This document shows, in pieces, positions 42,898 through 52,352 of a DNA stretch of 64,000 bases (the stretch's first letter is position 1; every line of letters begins with the position of its first letter). The position numbers were made by a program, and so were the translations under genes. The notes under the pieces are model-generated. The model was given only the letters and a program-made list of their open reading frames with translations. It was not told the DNA's origin and made no database searches. The DNA lies in contig NZ_LFNG01000007.1 of NCBI RefSeq assembly GCF_001045435.1, forward strand, positions 1 to 64,000. The letters are read 5' to 3'. Origin of the DNA: Chryseobacterium koreense CCUG 49689. GTDB lineage: Bacteria; Bacteroidota; Bacteroidia; Flavobacteriales; Weeksellaceae.

Positions 42898-44895
42898 CTA
42901 AAGCGTTTCTTTCAACCATTCAAAAAATTCTCTTTGCCAAACCAAGCCATTGTGCGCGTGAAGAACCCAGTGGTTTTCATTGGGGAAATAAAGGAATTTG
43001 GATTTCAAACCATGAAGTTTTGCCGCCTGAAAAGCTTCCTGTCCCTGTTCGTAAGGAACCCGGTAATCGATTCCACCCTGGATGATCATGATCGGCTTGT
43101 TCCATTTATTCACAAAATTGGAAGGATTAAATTCGGTGTAAGATTTCGGAACCGGGTTGTCATAAGGCGATCCGCCCAAATCCCAGTTCGCGAACCAAAG
43201 TTCTTCGGTCGTCAGAAACCAAGATTTCATATCGAAAAGTCCGTCATGCGCGATAAAGGTTTTGAAACGGTTTTCGTGGATTCCTGCCAACATGAAAACG
43301 CTGTATCCACCGTAACTTGCACCAACTGCCCCGAATCTGTCACCATCCACATAAGGCAAAGTTTTCGCAAAATCTGTGGCAGCCAAGTAATCCTTCATCA
43401 CTTGTCCGCCCCAATCTTTGGAAATATCTTCATTCCATTTTGTTCCCCATCCCGGCATTCCTCTTCGGTTTGGCGCAACCACGATGTAGCCGTTTGCCGC
43501 CATTAAACCTAAATTCCATCTTGTGGAAAAGAATTGGGTCAAAGCCGATTGAGGTCCTCCCTGACAATAAAGAAGTGTCGGATATTTCTTTGCTGGATCA
43601 AAATCTGGCGGATACACAAACCAAACTCCCATTTCCTTTCCGTCAGTAGTTTTCACCATTTTAAGTTCGGTTTTTGCCGGAGAAAGTTTTGCATAATTGG
43701 CTTTATTAATATCCGTAACCTGCTTCATTTCGCCATTTTTTAAGTTTACGGAGAACAGATCCGGATTATGGTTCATGTCGTTTCTGGAAACCAGAAGGTT
43801 GTTTTTTCCCTGTGCATAAATCTCGTTCACATCAAAACTCCCGTTGGTAATCTGAGTGATTTTCGAGTTTTTCGGATCGAGGGTGAAAAGCTGTTTCGTT
43901 CCTCGAAATGCAGTGGTAAAATACATCGTTTTGGAATCCTGAGAAAAGAAAACATCACCTACGATACTTTCGTCCCAATTTTTGGTCAGATTTGTGGTGG
44001 TTCCGGTTTTCCAGTCCATCACTTTGATATCATTTTTATCGGCTTCATAACCATCGCGTTCCATAGACATCCAGGTCAGCGTTTTTCCGTCGGGAGAGAA
44101 TTTCGGATTGGTATCATAACCTTTGTTGTTTGCGGTAAGGTTTCGAACATTTCCGGTCGCCAAATCGTAAGCGAAAATATCGGTATTGGTGGAAAGCGCG
44201 TATTCTTTACCGCTCAATGGTTTCATCACGTAAAGCAGTTGCGAGGAATCCGGGCTCCAAATAAAATCCTCAGTTCCACCAAAAGGTCTTTGCGGCGAAT
44301 CCCAGGTTTTTCCGTCCAACAAATCTTTTGCTTTATCGACAGAGTCGGAAGTGTTGACCACAAAAATATGGTTGTATTTTCCCTCATTGAAATAATCCCA
44401 ATGACGGTGATTCAGGTCGCTATAAATATGCGCTGTCGTTTTCGGCACATCAGTATATTTGTCTTTCCCCAAATTTTTATCCACCAAAACTTCTTTGCTG
44501 AAGGCTATTTTCTTGCCATCCGGAGCAATAACGATATTGTCCACTTCGCCAATGGTGTAAAATTCTGTCCAGGTATTTCCCGCGTCTTTCGAAACGTAGA
44601 TTTTGTCCCCTTCAGTTGCGTAAATCCCGTTTTTATCCCACTGGACAAGCGATTTCTTCCCTAAGTCGAGGTTTGTTGTTGAACTGTCTTTAATATTGAA
44701 AAAGAAATTCTTTTTGTTGGTTTTTTCGGTTTTTAAATCCACTTTTCCAACGGAATAAATCAACGACGACTGATCAGGCGAAACTGCGGTAACACCAATT
44801 TTATTAAGGGTCCAAAGGGTTTCGGGCGTCATCACGTTTTGTGCGTTCATAAGGAATGGCGCGGCTAAGGCGATTAAGGTATGTTTAAAGTTCAT
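42898..44895 (-). CDS. S9 family serine peptidase (prolyl oligopeptidase type)
   Basis: This 665-residue exported enzyme (signal peptide MNFKHTLIALAAPFLMNAQ) has an N-terminal beta-propeller (repeats such as SPDSSQLLYV, SPDGKTLTW) and a C-terminal alpha/beta-hydrolase domain. The nucleophile serine lies in VGASYGGYSVF, the acid in MIIQGGIDYRVPYEQ and the histidine in FPNENHWVLHAHN. It cleaves peptides, probably di- or oligopeptides, in the periplasm, as in dipeptidyl-peptidase 5-type enzymes. All catalytic residues are present. Confidence 0.92.
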   Translation of the reverse strand: MNFKHTLIALAAPFLMNAQNVMTPETLWTLNKIGVTAVSPDQSSLIYSVGKVDLKTEKTNKKNFFFNIKDSSTTNLDLGKKSLVQWDKNGIYATEGDKIYVSKDAGNTWTEFYTIGEVDNIVIAPDGKKIAFSKEVLVDKNLGKDKYTDVPKTTAHIYSDLNHRHWDYFNEGKYNHIFVVNTSDSVDKAKDLLDGKTWDSPQRPFGGTEDFIWSPDSSQLLYVMKPLSGKEYALSTNTDIFAYDLATGNVRNLTANNKGYDTNPKFSPDGKTLTWMSMERDGYEADKNDIKVMDWKTGTTTNLTKNWDESIVGDVFFSQDSKTMYFTTAFRGTKQLFTLDPKNSKITQITNGSFDVNEIYAQGKNNLLVSRNDMNHNPDLFSVNLKNGEMKQVTDINKANYAKLSPAKTELKMVKTTDGKEMGVWFVYPPDFDPAKKYPTLLYCQGGPQSALTQFFSTRWNLGLMAANGYIVVAPNRRGMPGWGTKWNEDISKDWGGQVMKDYLAATDFAKTLPYVDGDRFGAVGASYGGYSVFMLAGIHENRFKTFIAHDGLFDMKSWFLTTEELWFANWDLGGSPYDNPVPKSYTEFNPSNFVNKWNKPIMIIQGGIDYRVPYEQGQEAFQAAKLHGLKSKFLYFPNENHWVLHAHNGLVWQREFFEWLKETL

Positions 44896-44937
44896 TGAAT
44901 TTGTTTGAAGTTTAAAGTTTGAGGGTTACGAAAATAG

Positions 44938-45426
44938 TCAATTTCCTGCAAAATCAGTTTGCGTTTTGATATATTCAATGAATTCATCAGGATTTTCCGG
45001 GGAAAGCATATAGACTTTTCCGGATTTCATTTTGATTTGTACTTTTTTTCTGCGATTCGTTACGTACCAAACATCGTTTCCATTAAAATAACCGAAATTC
45101 CCGAAAAGACCACCCACCCCGAAAGTCCGGAACACCAATTTAATTTTTTCAACCCTGCTGATCTCGGCAACATCCGAAAATTTTATCGGAAAATTCACGA
45201 AACTGTTTCTCACCAAGATTTCACGGGTGTTTACACTGATTTTCGGAATTAATAAATAGGAAGTAAGCAGTGCTGCCAAAACAATTGTGCCAGGAAAAAA
45301 CATAAATTTTTCTCCATCCCGAATCGAGATGATGGATAAGATCAAAACACCAATGCATATTCCACCAAAAACAAGTGTTGAAATCAACATGACACGATCC
45401 ATTTTTGCTGTTGGGAATTCTTTCAT
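44938..45426 (-). CDS. Small membrane protein, PH-like domain
   Basis: This 162-residue protein has two adjacent membrane segments (about 12-32 and 40-60: MLISTLVFGGICIGVLILSI, FFPGTIVLAALLTSYLLI) followed by a soluble part with the strand pattern of bacterial PH-like domains (ISVNTREILVRNSFVNFPIK, VWYVTNRRKKVQIKMKSGKV, YMLSPENPDEFIEYIKTQ). Its function is unknown. It lies 42 nt upstream of the S9 peptidase gene. Confidence 0.6.
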   Translation of the reverse strand: MKEFPTAKMDRVMLISTLVFGGICIGVLILSIISIRDGEKFMFFPGTIVLAALLTSYLLIPKISVNTREILVRNSFVNFPIKFSDVAEISRVEKIKLVFRTFGVGGLFGNFGYFNGNDVWYVTNRRKKVQIKMKSGKVYMLSPENPDEFIEYIKTQTDFAGN

Positions 45427-45602
45427 TAAAAAAAGTGTTAAGGTTTTTGAATACCGAAGTCAAATTTAATCATTTCGGAAAGAATAGTTTCACTTCCTAT
45501 AGAGAAAATTTAGGGATTATGTTGGTATTCAGCTGGAAACATACATTGGCTTTCTTCTGCTTTAAATATTTTGTTTAACTTTATGTTCCAAAATAAAGTA
45601 CT

Positions 45603-46445
45603 ATAAAATCAACTCTATCCTTAATTTTCATGTTATTCGCCACCGTTTTATTTGCACAAGAAACCCTGTTCTCGCCTTATGAAGGCTGGATGGCAAATCC
45701 CGGAACCGTCACCATCGCGCAGCCAAATTCCATTATTTACTACACGATGGACGGAACTGTACCTAATCTATCATCACCTTCCGCAGGAAACAGTGTAAAT
45801 ATTTCTATTTCGACGAAAACGACCTTTAAGGCATTTTATGTTCAAAACGGCACTCCTTCACCAGTGGAAACCATGACTTATTACGTTGGAGCCTATTTCC
45901 GCCCAAAACTTTTCTTCAAACCTCCCACAACATGGTCTTCGTCCTGTGCTCATATGCAAATTATCGAACCAAGAACGATTGTGGATTTTTTCAAACCGGG
46001 CCCGGTCATGAACGATGCATGTGAAGGTTGGAAGCAGTATCCTGCTAATTTCGCAGTGGGATCCATTACCTTTAACAATTGTCTGATGTATCCACCAAAT
46101 GTGCAGTATGCCCCGAATTTCATAGTGAGTGATCATTTCTTCTACGATTTTTCAAACGGAGTGATTAGCGATCCTCCTGCCTGCTTAATGTCAACTATTG
46201 AAAATCAAGGAAAAGCAGCCGTAATCAAGATTTTTCCAAATCCTGTAACGGAAATCCTAAATTTTGAAAGTGTGTTGACATTTAATTCCTACGAAATTTT
46301 GGATGCTTCGGGGAAAATCTTAACCCAAAACATGCTAAGCCAAAAGCAAATCAATGTCTCCAAACTTCCAAAAGGAGTGTATTTCCTGAAATTGTTTTCT
46401 GACCAGAAGAAAAATGAGCACTTTATTAGGTTCATTAAAAAATAA
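45603..46445 (+). CDS. Secreted protein with chitobiase-like and type IX sorting domains
   Basis: This protein has a CHB_HEX_C-like beta domain (IIYYTMDGTVPNLSSPSAGN, TTFKAFYVQNGTPSPVETMT), a central region of unknown fold and a type A Por sorting domain (IKIFPNPVTEILNFESVL, LPKGVYFLKLFS), so type IX export is expected. The first ATG (45630) falls inside the hydrophobic part of the signal peptide. In frame just upstream, ATA at 45603 followed by KSTLSLIFMLFATVLFAQ would give a normal signal peptide, so I place the gene start there. Either the ATG was lost, or an unusual start or a sequence error is involved. Confidence 0.7.
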   Translation: MKSTLSLIFMLFATVLFAQETLFSPYEGWMANPGTVTIAQPNSIIYYTMDGTVPNLSSPSAGNSVNISISTKTTFKAFYVQNGTPSPVETMTYYVGAYFRPKLFFKPPTTWSSSCAHMQIIEPRTIVDFFKPGPVMNDACEGWKQYPANFAVGSITFNNCLMYPPNVQYAPNFIVSDHFFYDFSNGVISDPPACLMSTIENQGKAAVIKIFPNPVTEILNFESVLTFNSYEILDASGKILTQNMLSQKQINVSKLPKGVYFLKLFSDQKKNEHFIRFIKK

Positions 46446-46482
46446 AAAAAGCGGCTTGATCATGAGCCGCCTTTCTATTTTT
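46444..46482. terminator. Bidirectional terminator
   Basis: GCGGCT (46451-46456) and AGCCGC (46465-46470) pair around an 8-base loop. T-rich sequence follows on the plus strand and seven T residues follow on the minus strand, so it serves the convergent genes on both sides. Confidence 0.8.
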
Positions 46483-46490
46483 GAATTAGT

Positions 46491-46835
46491 CTAGTCTTTC
46501 GAAGCGAAAATCCCATTCAGCAAAGAAGTAATCAGCGAAAGTGCGATGCTGAAAATAAACGCCCACCAAAATCCGTCGATATGCATTCCGGAAACGAATT
46601 TCGCCGCGAGCAAAATAATCACCGCATTGATTACCAATGCAAAAAATCCCAGTGTGATGATCGTCAAAGGTAAGCCGAGAATGGAAAGAATCGGTTTGAC
46701 AATCAGGTTTAAAACCGCCAAAACAATCGCGAATACTACTGCTGTGGAAAACCCGTCAAAATGAATTCCCGATAAGAGATGCGTTAGTGCATAAGCCACC
46801 ACGGCAGTAATCAGAAGTCTAATAATCAAATTCAT
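46491..46835 (-). CDS. Phage holin family (YvlD-like) membrane protein
   Basis: This 114-residue protein has four membrane segments covering nearly its whole length (MNLIIRLLITAVVAYALTHL, GFSTAVVFAIVLAVLNLIVK, LPLTIITLGFFALVINAVII and GFWWAFIFSIALSLITSLLN). The pattern VLNLIVKPILSILGLPLTII is typical of the PF04020 family. The role is unknown. It starts 3 nt after the stop of the DUF2147 gene, forming an operon with it. Confidence 0.85.
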   Translation of the reverse strand: MNLIIRLLITAVVAYALTHLLSGIHFDGFSTAVVFAIVLAVLNLIVKPILSILGLPLTIITLGFFALVINAVIILLAAKFVSGMHIDGFWWAFIFSIALSLITSLLNGIFASKD

Positions 46836-46838
46836 AAT

Positions 46839-47306
46839 TTATTTTTTTGTAAAAGAGGATTCATTGATTTTTATAAAAGTCATGGTTTTCCCGATCCATT
46901 TGAATTTCCAGTATCCACGAACTTTCAGCAGTCCCGTCTTCGTGATCCTTGCCGATGAATCCCAATATCTTCCAGAGGTCGCATCGTAGATTTTACCGTT
47001 TTCCCAACTTTGGCTGCCGGGTTTGTATTTTAAACCTTCCAGAATTTCCATGCCGATAATTTTTCTGTGTCTCAGTTTAGGATTCGGATTGTCTGTATCT
47101 TTTCTTTCATGCATCGGTATTCCGCTACCCAATCTGTCGTCAAACCACACCACTTTTGCTCGAAAATTTTGATTGACTTTAAAAACTTCCACCGCCACAG
47201 AGCGGTCTTCCGCAATCCACTTCCCAAGTACGTCATCTTCAGAATATTGCGCAGAAATAGCGATAGAGCACAGAAGTAAAAATAAAAGCCAGTTCTTTTT
47301 CATCAC
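46839..47306 (-). CDS. DUF2147 exported protein
   Basis: This 155-residue protein has a signal peptide (MMKKNWLLFLLLCSIAISAQ) and a DUF2147 domain: DDVLGKWIAEDRSVAVEVFK, then KIIGMEILEGLKYKPGSQSW, WENGKIYDATSGRYWDSSAR and LLKVRGYWKFKWIGKTMTF. The lipocalin-like fold suggests small-molecule binding in the periplasm, but no function is established for the family. Confidence 0.85.
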   Translation of the reverse strand: MMKKNWLLFLLLCSIAISAQYSEDDVLGKWIAEDRSVAVEVFKVNQNFRAKVVWFDDRLGSGIPMHERKDTDNPNPKLRHRKIIGMEILEGLKYKPGSQSWENGKIYDATSGRYWDSSARITKTGLLKVRGYWKFKWIGKTMTFIKINESSFTKK

Positions 47307-47419
47307 CTTATTTTCCCTTCAATTTCTTTGCCAATTGAGGTCAATAAATCTGTACTTTTACTTTAAAGAGCACCAAAAGAAAGGTCATTTGCAACAGAAA
47401 TTTCAACAATAACGGAATT

Positions 47420-47851
47420 CTACCACTTTTCCGAATTTCTTTTCCGGCTGATCATGGCATCCACAGAATATTTGCCCGGACCAAAAGCAAAAAGAAGCAG
47501 GAAAATAGAAAGATACAGCAGACTCATTTCCCTCTTATTGAAAGGATCCGACGAGTGAATTACAAATCCTGCCACTACCATGGTAAAGGCCAAGAAGAAG
47601 AGCGCAATTCTGGAAAAAAGCCCTAGAATAAGGAAAATGGAGCACACAAATTCCGCAAAAACCGCACAGAAAAGAGAAGCTTTCTCACCGATTCCCATAA
47701 AATTGTAAAACTGGATTTCTTCACCGGAAAGTAATTGCTGAAGCTTCGGGTAACCATGAGAAAGCATGGCGAAACCAACAAAAATCCTAACCAAAAGCAA
47801 AACAAGATCTACGATGTAAACATTGCTTTTAACAGAAGTGAAATAGCTCAT
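47420..47851 (-). CDS. DoxX family membrane protein
   Basis: This 143-residue protein has four membrane segments in the DoxX arrangement (LVLLLVRIFVGFAMLSHGYP, ASLFCAVFAEFVCSIFLILG, LFFLAFTMVVAGFVIHSSDP, LLYLSIFLLLFAFGPGKYSV). DoxX-type proteins are linked to quinone-dependent oxidation or redox stress, but the substrate here is unknown. The motif HGYPKLQQLLSGE, common in this group, is present. Confidence 0.86.
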   Translation of the reverse strand: MSYFTSVKSNVYIVDLVLLLVRIFVGFAMLSHGYPKLQQLLSGEEIQFYNFMGIGEKASLFCAVFAEFVCSIFLILGLFSRIALFFLAFTMVVAGFVIHSSDPFNKREMSLLYLSIFLLLFAFGPGKYSVDAMISRKRNSEKW

Positions 47852-47916
47852 TTTTAAAATTTTCAGCCAAAAATAACAAAAATCCCAATAATAATCACGT
47901 TTTTCGCCAGAAGTTT

Positions 47917-48798
47917 TTATCGATAACCGAAGTTTTTTAGATCCCTTTCATTTTTTCGCCAATCTTTTTTCACTTTCACAAAAATATTAAGGTGAATTTT
48001 TTTATTGAAAAACTTTTCCAAATCAATCCTGGCCTCGGTTCCCACCTTCTTGATCGCCTCACCTTTGTGCCCAATGATGATTCCTTTCTGGGTGTCTCTT
48101 TCCACATAAATGATCGAGTCAATGAAGATAATTCCTTCTTTTTCCTTGAACTGTTCGGTAACCACTTCCACAGAATAGGGAATTTCCTTTTCGTAGTTCA
48201 AAAGAATTTTTTCTCGGATGGCCTCATTCACAAAAAACCTTTCGGATTTATCTGTAAACTGATCTTTGTCGTAATATGGCGGGTTTTCCGGAAGGAGCGA
48301 TTTCAGTTTTGGCAAAATCACATCGGTGTTAAAGCCTTTTAACGCAGAAATCGGGAGAATTTCAGCTTTGGGGATTCTCTCGTGCCACAATTCCATGGTT
48401 TTCTCCAGTTCCGCCTGGTTGGACGCGTCTATTTTATTGACTAAAATCAAAACCGGGACCGGAATTTTATTCAGCTTTTCCACCAGAAATTCAAAAGGTT
48501 CCGTTTTGTCTAAAATGTCCACGATGAAAAGGAAAACATCGGCATCCTGCAGTGAATCCTTCACAAAATCCATCATCTTTTCCTGCAACCCATATTTAGG
48601 GTCCAAAACTCCCGGGGTGTCGCTGAAAACGATCTGCAGATCATCCTCATTATAAATTCCAAATATCCGGTGACGCGTGGTTTGCGCCTTTTGGGTGACA
48701 ATGGCCAATTTTTCGCCCATCAACTGATTGAGCAATGTGGATTTTCCCGCATTCGGTTTCCCCACTATATTTACAAATCCTGCTTTATGATTGTTCAA
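47917..48798 (-). CDS. era: GTPase Era
   Basis: Era binds the 3' end of 16S rRNA and helps assemble the 30S subunit. The 293-residue protein has GTP motifs G1 GKPNAGKST, G3 DTPG, G4 LVNKIDA and G5-like ISALKG, and a C-terminal KH domain (IFIDSIIYVERDTQKGIIIG, HKGEAIKKVGTEARIDLE). Translation must start at the TTG at 48798: an in-frame stop lies just upstream and the family start (HKAGFVNIVGKPN) follows directly. Confidence 0.94.
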   Translation of the reverse strand: MNNHKAGFVNIVGKPNAGKSTLLNQLMGEKLAIVTQKAQTTRHRIFGIYNEDDLQIVFSDTPGVLDPKYGLQEKMMDFVKDSLQDADVFLFIVDILDKTEPFEFLVEKLNKIPVPVLILVNKIDASNQAELEKTMELWHERIPKAEILPISALKGFNTDVILPKLKSLLPENPPYYDKDQFTDKSERFFVNEAIREKILLNYEKEIPYSVEVVTEQFKEKEGIIFIDSIIYVERDTQKGIIIGHKGEAIKKVGTEARIDLEKFFNKKIHLNIFVKVKKDWRKNERDLKNFGYR

Positions 48799-48826
48799 AA
48801 CTCAAAGTTTAAAATTCAAAGTTTTG

Positions 48827-48834
48827 CAAAGGTA
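48827..48834 (-). promoter_or_regulatory. -7 element upstream of era
   Basis: The minus strand reads TACCTTTG, matching TAnnTTTG, 29 bases before the era start. The rest of the 177-base gap to the next gene shows nothing recognisable. Confidence 0.45.
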
Positions 48835-48975
48835 GGGATTTTGGATTTAGACCGGGCAAAGTCTGATATTTTCTTCGTTTTATGGAATGAAAGGATGTGT
48901 CACACCGAAATCCGATTTAATTCGAATGTGCTTCGAAAACAGTCCGTTTTACAATAGTGTTGAGAAAAGGTAATG

Positions 48976-49743
48976 CTATCTCTTGAAAACTACAGGTAAG
49001 ATTTCATTCTCTAACAAACCAAATTTTTTGATTTCTTCTTTAGAAAACTTCTTTGAATAAAAGTTGATATCCACGTCAAAACCAGCGTCTTTCAATCGAT
49101 CAAAATAATCCATCCCGTACCATCGGACATGGTCGTATTGGCCGAAATGTTTTTGCCTTTCCTTGGGATCCTTGATGGTGAAATCTTCATAGGATTTTTC
49201 CAAATCGTTCTTCATCGGAACCTGGAAAATTCCCCAACCTCCCTTTTTCATCACGCGGAATAGTTCGCTCATCGCTTTGCGGTCGTCTTCAATATGTTCC
49301 AGCACGTGGTTGCAAAAAATCACATCAAAAGATTCATCTTCAAAAGGCAGATCCAAAATATCGGCTTTCACGTCCACAATTGGTGAAAATAAATCCGCAG
49401 ATGTGTAATCCAGATGATCCATTTTTTTGAATATCCGCAAAAACTCCTGTTCTGGCGCGATGTGCAAGACTTTGTATTTTTTGCTAAAGAAATCGGTCTC
49501 CTTCTGAAGATAAAGCCACATCTGTCGATGACGCTCCAAACTCAAAGTTCCTGGAGAAAGCGCATTATCACGCTGTTTTCCATAACCATAGGGTAGAAAT
49601 TTGCGGTAAGATTTGCCATCTATGGGATCCACAAAATTACTTCCTTTGAAAAATTGATAAATCAGCGGGCGAAGCAAAATGCTGAGATTAATGAGCATTG
49701 GCCTCGGAATTTTGTTGAGAAAGAAATTGGCGAGTTTTTTCAT
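48976..49743 (-). CDS. Class I SAM-dependent methyltransferase
   Basis: This 255-residue protein has a Rossmann-type methyltransferase core: KVLHIAPEQEFLRIFKKM (motif I region, about 91-108), VDVKADILDLPFEDESFDV and FCNHVLEHIEDDRKAMSELF, the last being the methyltransferase_11 signature. The substrate is unknown. Its start codon shares one base with the map stop (TAATG), so it is translated after map in one operon. Confidence 0.82.
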   Translation of the reverse strand: MKKLANFFLNKIPRPMLINLSILLRPLIYQFFKGSNFVDPIDGKSYRKFLPYGYGKQRDNALSPGTLSLERHRQMWLYLQKETDFFSKKYKVLHIAPEQEFLRIFKKMDHLDYTSADLFSPIVDVKADILDLPFEDESFDVIFCNHVLEHIEDDRKAMSELFRVMKKGGWGIFQVPMKNDLEKSYEDFTIKDPKERQKHFGQYDHVRWYGMDYFDRLKDAGFDVDINFYSKKFSKEEIKKFGLLENEILPVVFKR

Positions 49744-50552
49744 TAAAAATCCATCGTAAATGGCGCCTCCTCATCACTCACAATTCCCAATGCCTCATAA
49801 ATATATTTGAAAGTGGAAAGCAGTACAGGTTTCCCATTGATGATGCACACATCATGCTCGAAATGCGCGGAAGGCGAGTTGTCCTTAGAAGTGACGGTCC
49901 AACCGTCATTGTGAAAAACAACTTCGTGGGTGCCTAAATTAATCATGGGTTCAATTGCAAGCACTATTCCGTCTTTCAGGACTTTTCCGCTTCCTTTTCT
50001 TCCATAATTGGGAACTTGGGGATCTTCATGCATTTTTCTACCCAAACCATGTCCCACCAATTCGCGAACCACGCCATAACCGTAACTTTCACAATAAGTT
50101 TGGATCGCATTCGAAATATCTCCTACCCGTTTTCCACGAACACATTGCTCAATTCCTTTGTAAAGAGACTCTTTGGTGACTTTCAAGAGTTTTTTGATTT
50201 CCGGAGCCACTTCTCCCACTTCAAATGAGTATGCATGATCGCCATAAAAGCCGTTCATGTAAACGCCGCAATCCACGGACAAGATATCACCTTCCTTCAA
50301 CGGTTTATCATTTGGAATGCCGTGCACCACTTGCTCGTTCGGAGAAATGCAAAAACTTTTCGGGAAATCATACAGACCCAAAAAACCTGGAACACCGCCA
50401 TGGTCGCGGATAAATTCATCACCAATTTTGTCCAAATAATTGGTGGTGACTCCTGGTTTTATTTCCTTGGCAAGAATGCCCAATGTTTTGGACACGAGCT
50501 GTGCGCTTTCACGCATTAGACGAAGTTCGTCCAGTGTTTTAAGTATAATCAT
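49743..50552 (-). CDS. map: Methionine aminopeptidase, type I
   Basis: Map removes the initiator methionine from new proteins. The 269-residue protein has the five metal ligands in their usual order: D in SVDCGVYMNGFYGDHAYSFE (two aspartates), H in ELVGHGLGRKMHEDPQ, E in LAIEPMINLG and E near SAHFEHDV. The substrate histidine is in EQVVHGIPND. The length matches type Ia enzymes. It is followed by the methyltransferase gene with a 1-nt overlap. Confidence 0.94.
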   Translation of the reverse strand: MIILKTLDELRLMRESAQLVSKTLGILAKEIKPGVTTNYLDKIGDEFIRDHGGVPGFLGLYDFPKSFCISPNEQVVHGIPNDKPLKEGDILSVDCGVYMNGFYGDHAYSFEVGEVAPEIKKLLKVTKESLYKGIEQCVRGKRVGDISNAIQTYCESYGYGVVRELVGHGLGRKMHEDPQVPNYGRKGSGKVLKDGIVLAIEPMINLGTHEVVFHNDGWTVTSKDNSPSAHFEHDVCIINGKPVLLSTFKYIYEALGIVSDEEAPFTMDF

Positions 50553-50640
50553 TTGCTGATTTGAAATATGTCATTTGAGATTTGAGGCATCAATTTTTAG
50601 CTAGTATTCTGTGACACGCCTCAAACGCCCAATTATCTGC

Positions 50641-51072
50641 TTACCAAAAAAGTCCTTTTTTTCTTTCTTTTTTCATTTTGGAATAAGGCAAAACCTCGTT
50701 TCCCTCCACCCGGAACTCTATTTTTTCATTGATGATGTTGTAGATTTCTCCCCAACCAGGGAAACCGCCAAGATTTCGATCGTCAATGAAAAGGTCGGCG
50801 TCGATTTTTCGGGAAGCCTCATTAGAATCAAAAATCTCTCCTTCGAAACTTGAGTTAACCGCATAGAATTCCACCCCTTTTTTTCGGCAGAACTCCACCG
50901 CTTCGTCTAAAGTTTTCCCGTGGCGATAAGTCCAGAGAATCAACCTGTAACCTTCTGATTGTAGCTTCTTTAGCGTTTCAAACGCAAAAGTCTTTGGCTT
51001 TCCAATTCCTGGATAAGCATCATCCACAATGGTTCCATCAAAGTCAATGGCTAGTTTTTTTGTGCTTTTCAT
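50641..51072 (-). CDS. Small HAD-superfamily hydrolase
   Basis: This 143-residue protein has HAD motifs: I in LAIDFDGTIVDD (nucleophile aspartate), II in RLILWTYRHGK, and an acidic DLFIDDRNLGG as motif IV. It has no cap domain and resembles the BT0820-type phosphatases of Bacteroidetes. The substrate is unknown. It is a single gene with short flanking gaps. Confidence 0.83.
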   Translation of the reverse strand: MKSTKKLAIDFDGTIVDDAYPGIGKPKTFAFETLKKLQSEGYRLILWTYRHGKTLDEAVEFCRKKGVEFYAVNSSFEGEIFDSNEASRKIDADLFIDDRNLGGFPGWGEIYNIINEKIEFRVEGNEVLPYSKMKKERKKGLFW

Positions 51073-51166
51073 TAAAAAAAATTTTGGCTTTGCAAAGATA
51101 ATAAATTTAAAGAGCGGGTGAAAAATCCAGCCGCTCTTAGAAAATATAGTTTGATATAATTTGGTC

Positions 51167-52144
51167 CTATGATTTCACCCACTTGAACTGATATTGCAAA
51201 TCCGGTGTCGCGAGCCGATCCGTAATTCGCTGCAATCTTGCCGGAAGTTTCATCAGGTATTCCTGCGCTTTCTGCGCCTGCTCGTTTAATCCGTTGATAT
51301 GTTCGATTTTCCAGTCTTTTAAGAGTTCGCTTAGAATATTGATATAATCTTGGCCGGTATATACCATCGCTCTTTGAGCTGCATCGGAAAAATGGGACCA
51401 AAGCTCACCTGCTTTTTGTCCGGATTCGCGCATGAGGTGTGCAGGCATCACTATTTTTTTCTTCATCATATCTTCAAAAGCGAGCATCATCTCGGAAGGA
51501 TCCAGTTCAAAAATTCTGGTTACGAAATGTTTGTAGGCTTTTGCGTGTCTTGCCTCATCTGCTGCGATCACTCCGCACATTTTAGCGAGTTTGTTGTTGC
51601 CGCTCTGTTTGGCGAGAGTCCCAACTCTTCGGTGGGAAATATTGGTCGCGGTCTCCTGAAAACTGGTATAAACGAAATTTCTGTAGGGATCCATAGAAGT
51701 TCCCAAATCAAATCCATCTTGAATCAGATATTGAGTGGTAATCTCAATTTCGCGCATGTTTACTCTTCCGCAGAGGTAGAGGTATTTGTTTAGCAAGTCG
51801 CCGTGACGGTTTTCTTCGGCGGTCCAACTTCTCACCCATTGCGACCAACCGGTTCTGTTTTCCTGGTCCACGCCGTCTATCCCCATAATCCAAGATTCGT
51901 AACTTGGCAAAGCCTCTTCCGTAATGCAGTCTCCAATCAAGGTCACAAATAAATCGTAACCCATTTCCCGTGCATAGGTCTGAAGTTCCTCAACATCATA
52001 TCTAAAGTTCTCACTGGAAGGATCCGGAAGAAAATCGGTGGGTTGCCAAATTTTTTCTACCGGTGTTAAATATGAGGAAATGAAGTCACCTACTTCTTTA
52101 CCTAGATTTCGCATCACTTCAGTCCTCACTAATTTGTTATACAT
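51167..52144 (-). CDS. Acyl-ACP desaturase
   Basis: This 325-residue soluble diiron enzyme puts a double bond into acyl chains attached to acyl carrier protein. The ligand motifs are present: ENRHGDLLNKYLY (E-x-x-H) and DEARHAKAYKHF (E-x-x-H), with a further glutamate in LIGDCITEEALPSYE. It matches the plant-type stearoyl-ACP desaturase family found in Bacteroidetes and Actinobacteria. No adjacent ferredoxin gene is seen. Confidence 0.92.
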   Translation of the reverse strand: MYNKLVRTEVMRNLGKEVGDFISSYLTPVEKIWQPTDFLPDPSSENFRYDVEELQTYAREMGYDLFVTLIGDCITEEALPSYESWIMGIDGVDQENRTGWSQWVRSWTAEENRHGDLLNKYLYLCGRVNMREIEITTQYLIQDGFDLGTSMDPYRNFVYTSFQETATNISHRRVGTLAKQSGNNKLAKMCGVIAADEARHAKAYKHFVTRIFELDPSEMMLAFEDMMKKKIVMPAHLMRESGQKAGELWSHFSDAAQRAMVYTGQDYINILSELLKDWKIEHINGLNEQAQKAQEYLMKLPARLQRITDRLATPDLQYQFKWVKS

Positions 52145-52212
52145 TTTTTCTTATGATTTTCGGCAAAGATAAATTAAAAAAAAATTATTTATGGCATAAT
52201 TTCGTATGTCAA

Positions 52213-52239
52213 TAAAAAAACCGGAGCATAAACCCCGGT
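52213..52239 (-). terminator. Terminator downstream of gpmI
   Basis: On the minus strand ACCGG (52239-52235) and CCGGT (52224-52220) pair around a 10-base loop and are followed by seven T residues. It lies about 115 bases past the gpmI stop and just before the desaturase gene. The stretch between shows nothing else. Confidence 0.7.
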
Positions 52240-52352
52240 CGGAATTAGAAACTATTTGTTTATTATCGATTTCGATTCACAGATCTTTATTATATGCGCC
52301 TGTTTTTTTTTGACCGTTTAGTATGTTGCGAATATCGTTCCCTTCGATTTTT

